A program made the translations under genes and the position numbers. A stretch of 64,000 nucleotides of DNA, taken from an uncultured Rikenellaceae bacterium. GTDB taxonomy: Bacteria; Bacteroidota; Bacteroidia; Bacteroidales; Rikenellaceae. The notes under the pieces are model-generated. The model searched no databases, had not been told where the DNA came from, and was given only the letters and a program-made list of their open reading frames with translations. The DNA is taken from assembly GCA_910577285.1 (NCBI GenBank), contig CAJTLO010000001.1, positions 273,050 to 337,049 on the forward strand. Reading direction: 5' to 3'. Below are positions 8,825 through 16,330 of the stretch, piece by piece (the first letter of the stretch is position 1; each line of letters begins with the position of its first letter).

Positions 8825-8848
8825 CGAGCCGGTCATACGACCGGCTCG
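8825..8848 (-). terminator. Terminator of the YebC-type gene
   Basis: A perfect 10-bp stem CGAGCCGGTC/GACCGGCTCG with an ATAC loop lies 22 bases after the stop codon. A T-rich stretch follows on the minus strand. Confidence 0.8.
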
Positions 8849-8870
8849 CTTCCCAGGCAAACGTGTGCCT

Positions 8871-9602
8871 TTATTCGGCTGTTTCTTCCTCCTTCATGTT
8901 ATGGAATACGTTCACCACGTCGTCGTCCTCCTCGAGCTTTTCGATGAGTTTGTGCACCGACTGGCGCTGTTCTTCCGGGAGCTCCTTCGTGTCGGTCGGA
9001 ATACGGATGAATTCACCGCTGGTGATCTCCATGGCATGTTCCTCCAGGTAGGACTGTATCTGTCCGTACGACTCGAACGGGCCGTAGATATTGATCTGAT
9101 GTTCATCGTCTACGAACACCTCGTCCACTTCGAAGTCGATGAGGTCCAGCTCGAGCTGATCGAGGTCCGTCCCCTCCTTATAGGGCGTCTTGAAGATGGC
9201 CTTGTGATCGAACATGAAGCTGACGCTTCCGCTCGTGCCCAGGGCGCCGCCCATCTTGTTGAAATAGCTGCGGACGTTGGCTACCGTACGGGTGGGGTTG
9301 TCCGTAGCGGTTTCGACGAGGATCGCGATGCCGTGAGGACCGTACCCTTCGTAGACCATCTCCTTGTAATCGCTGGTATCCTTCGAGATAGCCCTTTTAA
9401 TGGCCCTTTCGACATTCTCCTTGGGCATGTTCTCGGCTTTCGCATTCTGGATGAGGAGCCGGAGCTTCGTGTTATTGGCAGGATCGGGACCCGCCTGCTT
9501 TACGCATACCTCTATTGCTTTCCCTATCTTGGTGAATGTACGCGCCATGTTGCCCCAGCGCTTGAGTTTCGTAGCCTTACGATATTCGAATGCCCTTCCC
9601 AT
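8871..9602 (-). CDS. yebC: YebC/PmpR family regulator
   Basis: The protein has 243 residues and starts MGRAFEYRKATKLKRWGNMA, the conserved N-terminus of this family, which excludes the longer in-frame start at 9671. The body has the family run NTKLRLLIQNAKAENMPKEN and YEGYGPHGIAILVE. Known relatives bind DNA as regulators or help ribosomes through difficult sequences. The acidic C-terminal tail (EEDDDVVNVFHNMKEEE) is usual. It diverges from tsaC with back-to-back promoters. Confidence 0.95.
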   Translation of the reverse strand: MGRAFEYRKATKLKRWGNMARTFTKIGKAIEVCVKQAGPDPANNTKLRLLIQNAKAENMPKENVERAIKRAISKDTSDYKEMVYEGYGPHGIAILVETATDNPTRTVANVRSYFNKMGGALGTSGSVSFMFDHKAIFKTPYKEGTDLDQLELDLIDFEVDEVFVDDEHQINIYGPFESYGQIQSYLEEHAMEITSGEFIRIPTDTKELPEEQRQSVHKLIEKLEEDDDVVNVFHNMKEEETAE

Positions 9603-9640
9603 TGTATTGCAATCTGTTGTTAAGATGTTTTTCAGGAACA

Positions 9641-9648
9641 CAAAAGTA
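9641..9648 (-). promoter_or_regulatory. -7 promoter element for the YebC-type gene
   Basis: It reads TACTTTTG on the minus strand, 38 bases before the start codon. It is divergent from the tsaC element, with about 34 bases between the two. Confidence 0.6.
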
Positions 9649-9682
9649 TAACCTTTTCGATAAAAAGACAAAAAAAACCCTT

Positions 9683-9690
9683 TACTTTTG
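9683..9690 (+). promoter_or_regulatory. -7 promoter element for tsaC
   Basis: A perfect TACTTTTG lies 21 bases before the tsaC ATG. Confidence 0.65.
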
Positions 9691-9711
9691 CGTCTGCAAA
9701 GTCATACGATC

Positions 9712-10275
9712 ATGAGAGAAGAGGTGGAAAAAGCCGTGGAGGTGCTGCGTCGGGGCGGCATCATCCTTTATCCGACCGATACGGTCTGGGGGATCGGCTG
9801 CGATGCGACCGACGAGGCCGCTGTCGCCCGGATATACGAACTGAAACGTTCCTGCAACAAGAAGGGGATGATCGTCCTCACGGAGAGCATTGACCAGGTC
9901 GGGCGCTATTTCAAACGCGTTCCGGCCGTGGCCTGGGATCTGCTTGAATGTGCCGACAAGCCGTTGACGCTCATTTTGCCGGGCGCCTGCGGGGTGGCGA
10001 AGAACCTCATTCCGGAGGAGGGTACGTTGGCGGTCCGCGTACCCGACCACGACTTTTGCCGCAGCTTGCTGCGCAGATTCGGCAGGCCGCTGGTCTCCAC
10101 CTCGGCGAACATCTCCGGAGGGACCACGCCCGCAGGATTCGCCGATATCGCCCCGGAGGTAAGGAGTGCGGTCGACCACGCGGTCGATGTGCGTTGCGAA
10201 GGCACGCCTACGGGCAGAGCCTCCTCCATCATCATGCTCGGAGAGGGCGGAGAAGTAAGGATCGTCAGGGAATAA
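9712..10275 (+). CDS. tsaC: L-threonylcarbamoyladenylate synthase
   Basis: TsaC/YrdC/Sua5 makes threonylcarbamoyl-AMP from threonine, bicarbonate and ATP, the first step of t6A37 tRNA modification. The protein has 187 residues, the size of the stand-alone YrdC domain. Motifs are YPTDTVWGIGCDATDE near residues 20-35, ELKRSCNKKGMIVL, and STSANISGG in the C-terminal third. The start at 9712 follows the promoter; the in-frame ATG at 9688 lies on it. The later enzyme tcdA is also in this window (58616). The thioesterase gene follows after 5 bases. Confidence 0.95.
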   Translation: MREEVEKAVEVLRRGGIILYPTDTVWGIGCDATDEAAVARIYELKRSCNKKGMIVLTESIDQVGRYFKRVPAVAWDLLECADKPLTLILPGACGVAKNLIPEEGTLAVRVPDHDFCRSLLRRFGRPLVSTSANISGGTTPAGFADIAPEVRSAVDHAVDVRCEGTPTGRASSIIMLGEGGEVRIVRE

Positions 10276-10280
10276 GTCTT

Positions 10281-10697
10281 ATGGGAAAGTTTATCGAAAG
10301 CAACATCCAGGTACGTTTCGCCGATGCCGATTGCCTGGGCCATATCAACAACGTCAACCTACAACACTATTTCGACGTGGGGAAGATGGAGTTCTACGAG
10401 AAAGTCCTGGGGAAAGCGATCCGGCCCGACGGCGAAAGTCTGATCCTTGTGTCGATCCACACCAACTACCGGCGCCAGAGCCGCCTCGCCTCGCAACTGG
10501 TCGTGCGGACCTGGGTGGAGAAGATCGGCAATTCGAGCGTGACCATTTTCCAGCACCTCATCGACACCGCCGACGGCGGGATCAATGCCGAGTGCCGGTC
10601 GGTGGCCGTCGGATACGATTTCCAGCGACAAGAATCTTTCCCGCTGAAACAGGAGTGGCGAACCAAGATGGAAGAGTACCTGCAAGAAGGGGAGTAG
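10281..10697 (+). CDS. Acyl-CoA thioesterase, 4HBT hotdog fold
   Basis: A hotdog-fold thioesterase of 138 residues. The signature VRFADADCLGHINNVNLQHYFD near residues 10-31 holds the catalytic Asp and the GHINN turn of the 4-hydroxybenzoyl-CoA thioesterase family. It begins 5 bases after tsaC and is probably co-transcribed. The natural acyl-CoA substrate cannot be predicted. Confidence 0.92.
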   Translation: MGKFIESNIQVRFADADCLGHINNVNLQHYFDVGKMEFYEKVLGKAIRPDGESLILVSIHTNYRRQSRLASQLVVRTWVEKIGNSSVTIFQHLIDTADGGINAECRSVAVGYDFQRQESFPLKQEWRTKMEEYLQEGE

Positions 10698-10859
10698 CCG
10701 CGGTTTTGCGGGGCGGAACTCCGGCTGCCCGCCGACAGCGGGAAGAGTCGAATTCCCCGAAACAGAGCCGTATCCGCCCGGATGGGGCTGCGTCGATGAA
10801 TCGCTGTCCCGCAGAGGGGGCTGGCAACCGGGAGGTTCTCTTTCGTAACGGATTTATAG

Positions 10860-10903
10860 AAAATGCAATCGACCGCTCCTTAAGGAGCGGTCGATTGCAT
10901 TTT
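10860..10903. terminator. Bidirectional terminator, perfect 44-bp palindrome
   Basis: Two 22-base arms are perfectly complementary with no unpaired centre (CCTTAAGG). A-rich and T-rich ends make it a terminator in both directions for the converging thioesterase and thiL genes. Positions 10698-10859 contain nothing else that I can identify. Confidence 0.85.
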
Positions 10904-10918
10904 CCGGGCGGTTGGCGC

Positions 10919-11956
10919 TCACTCCGGTTCGTTGTCCTTGAAGCCGGGCGCCGTGAGCGACAGCTCTCCGCCGTCGGGAGTAACGAGTTTGGCGCCTGTC
11001 GATGCGGGGGTGATGTGGCCGATGATGTCGATGCCTCCAAGCCCTGCGATCTTCGATTGCAGGGTAACGGGCACGGTGAAGAGCAGTTCGTGGTCGTCGC
11101 CCCCGTTGAGCGCGGCGACGACCGGATCGGCATGCAGCTCATCGGCCATCTTATGGGTTTCCCGTGCGATCGGTATCCTTTCGAGGTAGAGACGGACGCC
11201 GCAGCCGGAGCTCTTGCATAGCTGCAACATGTCCGAGGCCAGTCCGTCGGAGAGGTCGATCATGGCATTGGGGACGATTCCTGCCGCATGCAGCGAAGCG
11301 ACGGTGTCGGCCGCCGCAGTAGGTTTCAACTGGCGGCGCAGCAGGTATTCGTAACCTTCGAATTGCGGCTGCGGCGAATCGTTGCCCGCAAAGGCACGCT
11401 TCTCGCGCTCGAGCAGATGGAGCCCCATGTATGCGGCGCCGAGGTCGCCGGTAATGCATACGATGTCGTTGATCTGTGCCCCTTTGCGATAGCTTATCTT
11501 ATCCTTTTCTACATTTCCCGTCACCGAGATGCCGATGGTCAGTCCGTTCACGGATGCCGTCGTATCCCCGCCGACCAGATCCACCCGGTACTCTTCGCAG
11601 GCGCTCCGGATGCCCGCATACAACTCTTCGATATCCTCTACAGAGAACTTGGCCGACACACCGATGCACACCGTGAGTTGTTCGGGCGTTCCGTTCATGG
11701 CATAGATGTCGTTGATTCCCACGACCACCGCCTTGTAGCCGAGGTGTTTGAGCGGAAAATAGACCAGATCGAAGTCGATGCCCTCCAGCAGCAGGTCCGA
11801 CGAGAACAGGACGTAACGGTCGCCGGCATCGATCACCGCGGCGTCGTCCCCGACACCGAACACCGAGGATGCGTTGCGCAAGGGGAATCCTTGGGTTAGC
11901 CGTTCTATCAGCCCGAACTCTCCCAGCTCGGATATTTCAGTTCTTTTCGTCGTCAT
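10919..11956 (-). CDS. thiL: Thiamine-monophosphate kinase
   Basis: ThiL phosphorylates thiamine monophosphate to the active diphosphate with ATP. The 345-residue protein starts TEISELGEFGLIERL and has the metal-binding GVGDDAAVID near residue 35. LVGGDTTASVNGLTIGISV lies near residue 125 and MIDLSDGLASDM near residue 230, all AIRS-synthase-like kinase motifs. No other thiamine gene is adjacent and no TPP riboswitch was seen upstream. A -7 element lies about 100 bases before the start. Confidence 0.95.
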   Translation of the reverse strand: MTTKRTEISELGEFGLIERLTQGFPLRNASSVFGVGDDAAVIDAGDRYVLFSSDLLLEGIDFDLVYFPLKHLGYKAVVVGINDIYAMNGTPEQLTVCIGVSAKFSVEDIEELYAGIRSACEEYRVDLVGGDTTASVNGLTIGISVTGNVEKDKISYRKGAQINDIVCITGDLGAAYMGLHLLEREKRAFAGNDSPQPQFEGYEYLLRRQLKPTAAADTVASLHAAGIVPNAMIDLSDGLASDMLQLCKSSGCGVRLYLERIPIARETHKMADELHADPVVAALNGGDDHELLFTVPVTLQSKIAGLGGIDIIGHITPASTGAKLVTPDGGELSLTAPGFKDNEPE

Positions 11957-12055
11957 GATTCTTATCGTTTTTATTCCGCTCCCGTTCCGGCGGAGATGGC
12001 CGGAGTTCCCGCAGGGGGTGGGTATTAATACTTAATTTTTTTGCCTTGCTTTCCA

Positions 12056-12063
12056 CAAAGTTA
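12056..12063 (-). promoter_or_regulatory. -7 promoter element for thiL
   Basis: It reads TAACTTTG on the minus strand, about 100 bases before the thiL start, and is interleaved with the divergent adk promoter. Confidence 0.5.
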
Positions 12064-12070
12064 CATTATT

Positions 12071-12101
12071 TTTGGTTTGGTGGAAAATCTGGCTAATTTT
12101 G
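12071..12101 (+). promoter_or_regulatory. Promoter of adk
   Basis: TTTG (12071-12074) and TAATTTTG (12094-12101) have a 19-base spacer; the start codon is 36 bases further on. Confidence 0.75.
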
Positions 12102-12137
12102 TATCTGTTAATCCGATAACAACCAAAAGTAAACCTT

Positions 12138-12728
12138 ATGATAAACATAGTCTTGTTCGGCCCTCCCGGAGCGGGGAAGGGGACGCAGGCGAAGATGTTG
12201 AGCGAGAAATACGGCTTCAACCACATCTCCACCGGAGAAGTCATACGCAATGAAATCCAACGCGGAACGGCGCTCGGAAAACAGGTGAAAGAGGTGATCG
12301 AAAGCGGCAGGCTCGCTTCCGATGAGTTGGTGATCGGCATCATCGAAGAGTACATGGCCTCGCACAGCGACTGCAAAGGGAATATCTTCGACGGGTTTCC
12401 GCGCACCACTCCTCAGGCGGAAGCGTTCGATGTGATTCTGGAAAAACATGCCAACCGCGTGGACGTCATGGTATCGCTCGACGTACCGGACGAGGAGCTG
12501 ATTGCCCGTCTTTTGCTGCGGGCCGAGGTCAGCGGGCGGGCCGACGACGCCGACGAGAGCGTCATTCGCAACCGCATCGACGTCTACAAGGCGCAGACAG
12601 CCGTGGTGGCCGACTATTATGCCAAACAGGGCAAGTATATTCCCATCGACGGACTGGGGACCATCGACGAAGTATTCGCCCGTCTTTGCGAAGTTGTCGA
12701 CAGGGTAGTGGCGAAAGAAGGCAGGTAG
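12138..12728 (+). CDS. adk: Adenylate kinase
   Basis: Adk interconverts ATP plus AMP and two ADP. The 196-residue protein has the P-loop GPPGAGKGTQ at residues 8-17, the AMP-site DGFPRTTPQAEAF, and a short LID (LLRAEVSGRADDADE) without zinc-binding cysteines. It therefore belongs to the short-lid type. It is a single-gene transcription unit with a strong promoter and an intrinsic terminator. Confidence 0.97.
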   Translation: MINIVLFGPPGAGKGTQAKMLSEKYGFNHISTGEVIRNEIQRGTALGKQVKEVIESGRLASDELVIGIIEEYMASHSDCKGNIFDGFPRTTPQAEAFDVILEKHANRVDVMVSLDVPDEELIARLLLRAEVSGRADDADESVIRNRIDVYKAQTAVVADYYAKQGKYIPIDGLGTIDEVFARLCEVVDRVVAKEGR

Positions 12729-12753
12729 AAATCGACAGATACGAAACGCAAGG

Positions 12754-12787
12754 GGCGCTCCGGAACCTATTTCCGGAGCGCCTTTTT
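12754..12787 (+). terminator. Terminator of adk
   Basis: An 11-bp stem GGCGCTCCGGA/TCCGGAGCGCC with a 7-base loop is followed by TTTTT. Confidence 0.9.
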
Positions 12788-12810
12788 ATATTATCGCATA
12801 ATGACAGTTA

Positions 12811-12841
12811 TTGTAAAGAAGGTCCGTAGGTGTTGTATTTG
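12811..12841 (+). promoter_or_regulatory. Variant promoter of the first barrel-like gene
   Basis: TTG (12811-12813) and TGTATTTG (12834-12841) are 20 bases apart. The second base of the -7 element is G instead of A, so it should be weaker than the matching promoter of the second copy. Confidence 0.45.
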
Positions 12842-12853
12842 TCGATAACCGAT

Positions 12854-13105
12854 ATACGCCTGGGCGTACACATCCTGACGATTAACCTAAAACCTGCTAT
12901 GATGAAACGACTTCTTTTGCTTCTCCTCTTCTCCGGAATCTTCTCTTGTGCGACCGCCCAATCCCTTGACCGGCCGCAGCTCAACCCCCTTCCCGACACG
13001 GACCAACTGCTGAAAAAAGGAGCATGGAACGTCGAGCTGAATACCTGTTTGGGGATGAACCTTCTGAACGGCACCTACACCTACCGTGTGACCCCTTGGC
13101 TTGCC
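12854..13105 (+). repeat. Direct repeat, copy 1: shared leader and 5' coding portion
   Basis: This stretch recurs at 13696-13948. From the ATG onward the two copies are identical for 207 bases (12899-13105). Upstream, about 45 leader bases match with a few substitutions and single-base gaps. Identity stops abruptly inside the genes. Confidence 0.9.
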
Positions 13106-13384
13106 CTGGGCGGAGGGGTAGGTATTCTGTGTGGTCCGAGATTCATCCTTTCCGCTTATGTATTTGCACGAATCTATGTCGAAGTACCCCAATGGACCGT
13201 ATCGCCTTGTCTTATTTTGGACGGTGGGGGCGGCCTGCTCGGCTTCTTCCCTTACCCCACGACCAATCTGGTGTTGGGGTTACGATTCCGGCTCCGTAAT
13301 CAACACGCCCTTACCTTGGGCGGTGCAATAAGCTATCCTTTCTTTTTGGATATACCTCTGCTGCATGTAGGATATACGTTTTGA
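12899..13384 (+). CDS. Small outer-membrane barrel-like protein, copy 1
   Basis: A protein of 161 residues with a signal peptide (MMKRLLLLLLFSGIFSCATAQ, cleavage likely after ATA). The mature part alternates short Gly/aromatic beta-strands and ends LLHVGYTF; the terminal Phe is the outer-membrane barrel export mark. FSC could be read as a weak lipobox, but the SPI site is better. The first 69 codons are identical at DNA level to the second copy 843 bases downstream. The rest is only related (both keep EVPQW-x-VSP and ILD-x-GG). The function is unknown; a small 8-strand barrel is my inference. Confidence 0.8.
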   Translation: MMKRLLLLLLFSGIFSCATAQSLDRPQLNPLPDTDQLLKKGAWNVELNTCLGMNLLNGTYTYRVTPWLALGGGVGILCGPRFILSAYVFARIYVEVPQWTVSPCLILDGGGGLLGFFPYPTTNLVLGLRFRLRNQHALTLGGAISYPFFLDIPLLHVGYTF

Positions 13385-13593
13385 GCCGGCTTTCTTCGCA
13401 CCGTGAAAAATTCCGCAAAAATGGGCGAGGTTCGGCAACAGTCGATGGGCCCTGTTTGGTATAACAGTCGGTCGCCGCGGCCGTCTGCGCCTTGTAGACG
13501 GCTGATGTGCAGCATTGTAACGGTTGTGACAGGGGAGGGCGATTGCCCCGCTGCTATATGTTGAACCGTTCTGGCCCTCCGGATACGCACGAT

Positions 13594-13631
13594 GAACGGG
13601 TGCTTCGGGACATCGTCCGAAGCACCCGTTC
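13594..13631. terminator. Hairpin after the first barrel-like gene
   Basis: A 15-bp stem GAACGGGTGCTTCGG/CCGAAGCACCCGTTC with an 8-base loop. No T-run follows. The remainder of the 357-base gap (13385-13741) has no coding frame I can support, only this hairpin and the next promoter. Confidence 0.55.
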
Positions 13632-13653
13632 GTAATCATACATATAATAATTA

Positions 13654-13684
13654 TTGCAATTCAGAGATAGAAGTGTTATATTTG
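13654..13684 (+). promoter_or_regulatory. Promoter of the second barrel-like gene
   Basis: TTG (13654-13656) and TATATTTG (13677-13684) are 20 bases apart. It matches the consensus better than the first copy's promoter. Confidence 0.7.
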
Positions 13685-13695
13685 TTTATAGAGAA

Positions 13696-13948
13696 ATACG
13701 CCTGCGGGCGTACACATTCTGACGATTAACCTAAACCTGCTATGATGAAACGACTTCTTTTGCTTCTCCTCTTCTCCGGAATCTTCTCTTGTGCGACCGC
13801 CCAATCCCTTGACCGGCCGCAGCTCAACCCCCTTCCCGACACGGACCAACTGCTGAAAAAAGGAGCATGGAACGTCGAGCTGAATACCTGTTTGGGGATG
13901 AACCTTCTGAACGGCACCTACACCTACCGTGTGACCCCTTGGCTTGCC
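13696..13948 (+). repeat. Direct repeat, copy 2: shared leader and 5' coding portion
   Basis: This is the partner of 12854-13105. Coding identity runs from 13742 to 13948, then breaks at one codon (Leu CTG versus TTA) and the sequences diverge. Confidence 0.9.
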
Positions 13949-14248
13949 TTAGGCGGAGGGGCGGGAGTCCGAGTATTCATAGTAGACGTTGCCATTCAGG
14001 TCTTTGCCAGAATCCAGACCGAGGTGCCGCAATGGAAGGTATCGCCTTTCTTTATCCTGGACGTAGGAGGTGCGTGCGGCATATCGTCGGCCGTTGATTT
14101 TATAGGTAATGCGGTGGTGGGTGCGCGATTCAAACTCCGGAACGGGAATGCCTTTACACTCGGCGTCGGGACCCACGCTACCGGATACGGTATTATCACC
14201 GACGAGTTTTTTCCTGTCCCTCTTTTACACTTAGGATACCGATTTTAG
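13742..14248 (+). CDS. Small outer-membrane barrel-like protein, copy 2
   Basis: A protein of 168 residues, a tandem paralogue of the gene at 12899. The signal peptide and first 69 codons are identical. The C-terminal 95 residues differ at most positions but keep the strand pattern and the ending PLLHLGYRF with terminal Phe. FFPVPLLHLGYRF and the copy-1 end LLHVGYTF align. The unit has its own promoter, so the pair could be expressed at different levels. The function is unknown. Confidence 0.8.
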   Translation: MMKRLLLLLLFSGIFSCATAQSLDRPQLNPLPDTDQLLKKGAWNVELNTCLGMNLLNGTYTYRVTPWLALGGGAGVRVFIVDVAIQVFARIQTEVPQWKVSPFFILDVGGACGISSAVDFIGNAVVGARFKLRNGNAFTLGVGTHATGYGIITDEFFPVPLLHLGYRF

Positions 14249-14413
14249 GTAAGAGGCTCTCGGGGGGGGCCTGTGCGGGGGAGCGTATGTCAATGAGTAT
14301 GATATCCCTCTGATCTTCCGGAAAGTCGCTGCAATGCTTCGTTGATGCAGGCGGCGAACCGTTTCTGCGACTAAAAAGGTCCGCCTGTCTTTTGGGTTTA
14401 CCTATAATAGTAA

Positions 14414-14444
14414 TTGCATATTTCTCTCTTTTTTCCTACTTTTA
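14414..14444 (+). promoter_or_regulatory. Promoter of the 14479 membrane protein gene
   Basis: TTG (14414-14416) and TACTTTTA (14437-14444) are 20 bases apart. The last base deviates from TAnnTTTG. Confidence 0.5.
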
Positions 14445-14478
14445 ATCCCATGTTTAATCCTTTTAATTGAGAGAAATC

Positions 14479-14934
14479 ATGGAAGACAATCTACCCAAAT
14501 TCGAGAACAGAGAAGAATTACTGATAAACGGCGAGGTCGGAGCCGACCTGAGCAAGGCGATGTCGTGGGCTAAATTCCTCTCCATCGTGATGTTTGTCGG
14601 GACTGGCATGGTATTCCTTTGTGCGATCGTTTGTTTCGCCCTCGACCCGAGCTCCTGGCTCGACAGCGCCATGTTGCCCGGTATGGGAAAGATCCTGGGA
14701 GGCCTCTATCTGGTCATAAGCGTCGTCTACTTCTTTCTCGCTTATTTCATGTACATGTTTGCGAACAAGCTCCGGAAAGCCGTCACCTGCGGCGATGTCA
14801 CCGCACTCGGCTGCGGCGTGAGGAACATGAAATACTATTTTCAGTTCTATGGCATTCTGACGATTGTGGCACTCGCGGCGGTGGTGCTGATGATTATTAT
14901 CGCGGCAGCCGGTGCCGCCTTCCTGTCGATATAA
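14479..14934 (+). CDS. Small integral membrane protein, DUF5362-like
   Basis: A protein of 151 residues from the ATG at 14479. An acidic N-terminus (MEDNLPKFENREELL) is followed by about three membrane segments, near residues 30-55, 72-95 and 118-147. It resembles the Bacteroidetes DUF5362 group of small membrane proteins, an assignment from memory that I hold loosely. It stands alone between a promoter and a bidirectional terminator. Confidence 0.75.
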   Translation: MEDNLPKFENREELLINGEVGADLSKAMSWAKFLSIVMFVGTGMVFLCAIVCFALDPSSWLDSAMLPGMGKILGGLYLVISVVYFFLAYFMYMFANKLRKAVTCGDVTALGCGVRNMKYYFQFYGILTIVALAAVVLMIIIAAAGAAFLSI

Positions 14935-14951
14935 TTCCTCGACTATCCGAC

Positions 14952-14987
14952 AAAAAGAGCGGGAACCCTAAGGTTCCCGCTCTTTTT
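14952..14987. terminator. Bidirectional terminator
   Basis: A 16-bp stem with AAAAAGAGCGGGAACC on the left and its exact complement on the right, CTAA loop, T5 run on both strands. It serves the membrane protein gene and the converging DUF1015 gene. Confidence 0.92.
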
Positions 14988-15002
14988 ATGCAGTGATTGC
15001 TG

Positions 15003-16241
15003 TTAGAATTCGTGTATCACGACACCGGAACGGAGTTTCGGTTCGAACCAGGTCGTCTTCGGAGGCATGATGTTTCCGCTGTCCGCGATGTCGATAAGCT
15101 GCTGCATCGACACGGGGTAGAGTGCGAAAGCCACCTTCATCTCGCCGCTGTCCACACGCTTCTGAAGCTCGCCCAGACCGCGGATACCGCCGACGAAGTC
15201 GATCCTCTTGTCCGTACGCAGGTCCTTGATGCCGAGAATGTTGTCGAGTACGAGGTTGGAAAGTACCGTCACGTCGAGTACCCCGATGGGGTCGGCGTCG
15301 TTGTAGGTGCCCTGTTTTGCGGTGAGGCTATACCATTTTCCGTCGAGGTACATGCCGAAGTTGTGCAGTTTGTTGGGCTTGTAGATCTCCTTGCCCACCT
15401 CCGTTACGTCGAAGTCTTTCTTCAGCGCATCGATGAACTGCTCGGCGGTAAGGCCGTTCAGGTCTTTTACCACACGGTTGTAGTCGATGATGTTGAGCTG
15501 GTTAGCCGGGAAAAGCACGGCGAGGAAGTAGTTGTATTCCTCTTCGCCGGTGTGGTTCGGATTGGCTTTCATGCGCTCCTGACCCACGCGTGCGGCGGCA
15601 GCGGTACGGTGGTGACCGTCGGCGACGTAAAGCGCCGGTACACCTGCGAAAATTTCGGTGATGCGGTCCACGGTGCTCTTGTCGCTGATGATCCACATCT
15701 GGTGGCGTACGTCGTCCGCCGAGGTGAAATCGTACTCGGCAGGCTGGTTCTTGACCGTAGCGGCTACCATGTCGTCGATCTCCTTGATGTCGGGGTAGGC
15801 GAAGAACACGGGCTCCATGTTGGCGCTCTGGATGTTCACATGGATCATGCGGTCCTCTTCCTTCTCGGTACGGGTAAGTTCGTGCTTCTTGATCTTGCCG
15901 TCGATGTAGTCCATGAAGTTGGATGCCACGGCCAGACCGTACTGGATTTTGCCGTTCATCGTCTGTGCATAGATGTAGTAACGCTCCTCACCGTCCTTCA
16001 CGAGCCAGCCTTTCTCCTTCCAGAACTTGAAGTTCTCCACCGCCTTGTCGTACACTTTCTTGTCGTGCTCATCGGCGATCGGATCGAAGTCGATTTCGGG
16101 TTTGATGATGTGGAGAAGCGAACGTTCCGTAGCTTCGGCTTTCGCCTCTTTCGAGTTCAGTACGTCATAAGGACGCGAAGCCACCTCGGCAGCGTACTCT
16201 TTGGGGGGACGGGTGCCCTTGAAGGGTTTTATCTTTACCAT
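15003..16241 (-). CDS. DUF1015 family protein, serine-operon partner
   Basis: A protein of 412 residues. The family hallmark is a ParB/SerK-like nucleotide motif DGHHR (residues 208-212, within YVADGHHRTAAA), preceded by MVKIKPFKGTRPPKEYA. DUF1015 proteins are often encoded with serA and serC, as here (serC, serA, this gene on one strand). No phosphoserine phosphatase gene is adjacent. The shared DGHHR-type motif with archaeal ADP-dependent serine kinase suggests a role in serine or phosphoserine phosphate transfer, which is inference. The start is set at 16241 because the family begins there. Confidence 0.9.
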   Translation of the reverse strand: MVKIKPFKGTRPPKEYAAEVASRPYDVLNSKEAKAEATERSLLHIIKPEIDFDPIADEHDKKVYDKAVENFKFWKEKGWLVKDGEERYYIYAQTMNGKIQYGLAVASNFMDYIDGKIKKHELTRTEKEEDRMIHVNIQSANMEPVFFAYPDIKEIDDMVAATVKNQPAEYDFTSADDVRHQMWIISDKSTVDRITEIFAGVPALYVADGHHRTAAAARVGQERMKANPNHTGEEEYNYFLAVLFPANQLNIIDYNRVVKDLNGLTAEQFIDALKKDFDVTEVGKEIYKPNKLHNFGMYLDGKWYSLTAKQGTYNDADPIGVLDVTVLSNLVLDNILGIKDLRTDKRIDFVGGIRGLGELQKRVDSGEMKVAFALYPVSMQQLIDIADSGNIMPPKTTWFEPKLRSGVVIHEF

Positions 16242-16281
16242 TGTGTTGATTTTTAAATAGTTTCTTGATTGATATAGCAAA

Positions 16282-16316
16282 GACCGGCATCACTGTTTCC
16301 ACAATGCATGCCGGTC
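16282..16316 (-). terminator. Inverted repeat between serA and the DUF1015 gene
   Basis: A 9-bp stem GACCGGCAT/ATGCCGGTC with a 17-base loop lies 14 bases after the serA stop on the minus strand. Only TTT follows, so it may attenuate rather than end transcription. Confidence 0.45.
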
Positions 16317-16330
16317 CTCGTTCGTTTCAT

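Noticed and set aside
8610..8870. Possible cobalamin riboswitch upstream of the TonB-dependent receptor
   Set aside because: No B12-box or matching core helices were found; the leader from the promoter to the ATG is only about 45 bases.
11957..12055. Possible TPP riboswitch upstream of thiL
   Set aside because: The conserved CTGAGA and downstream thi-box core are absent in the minus-strand leader.
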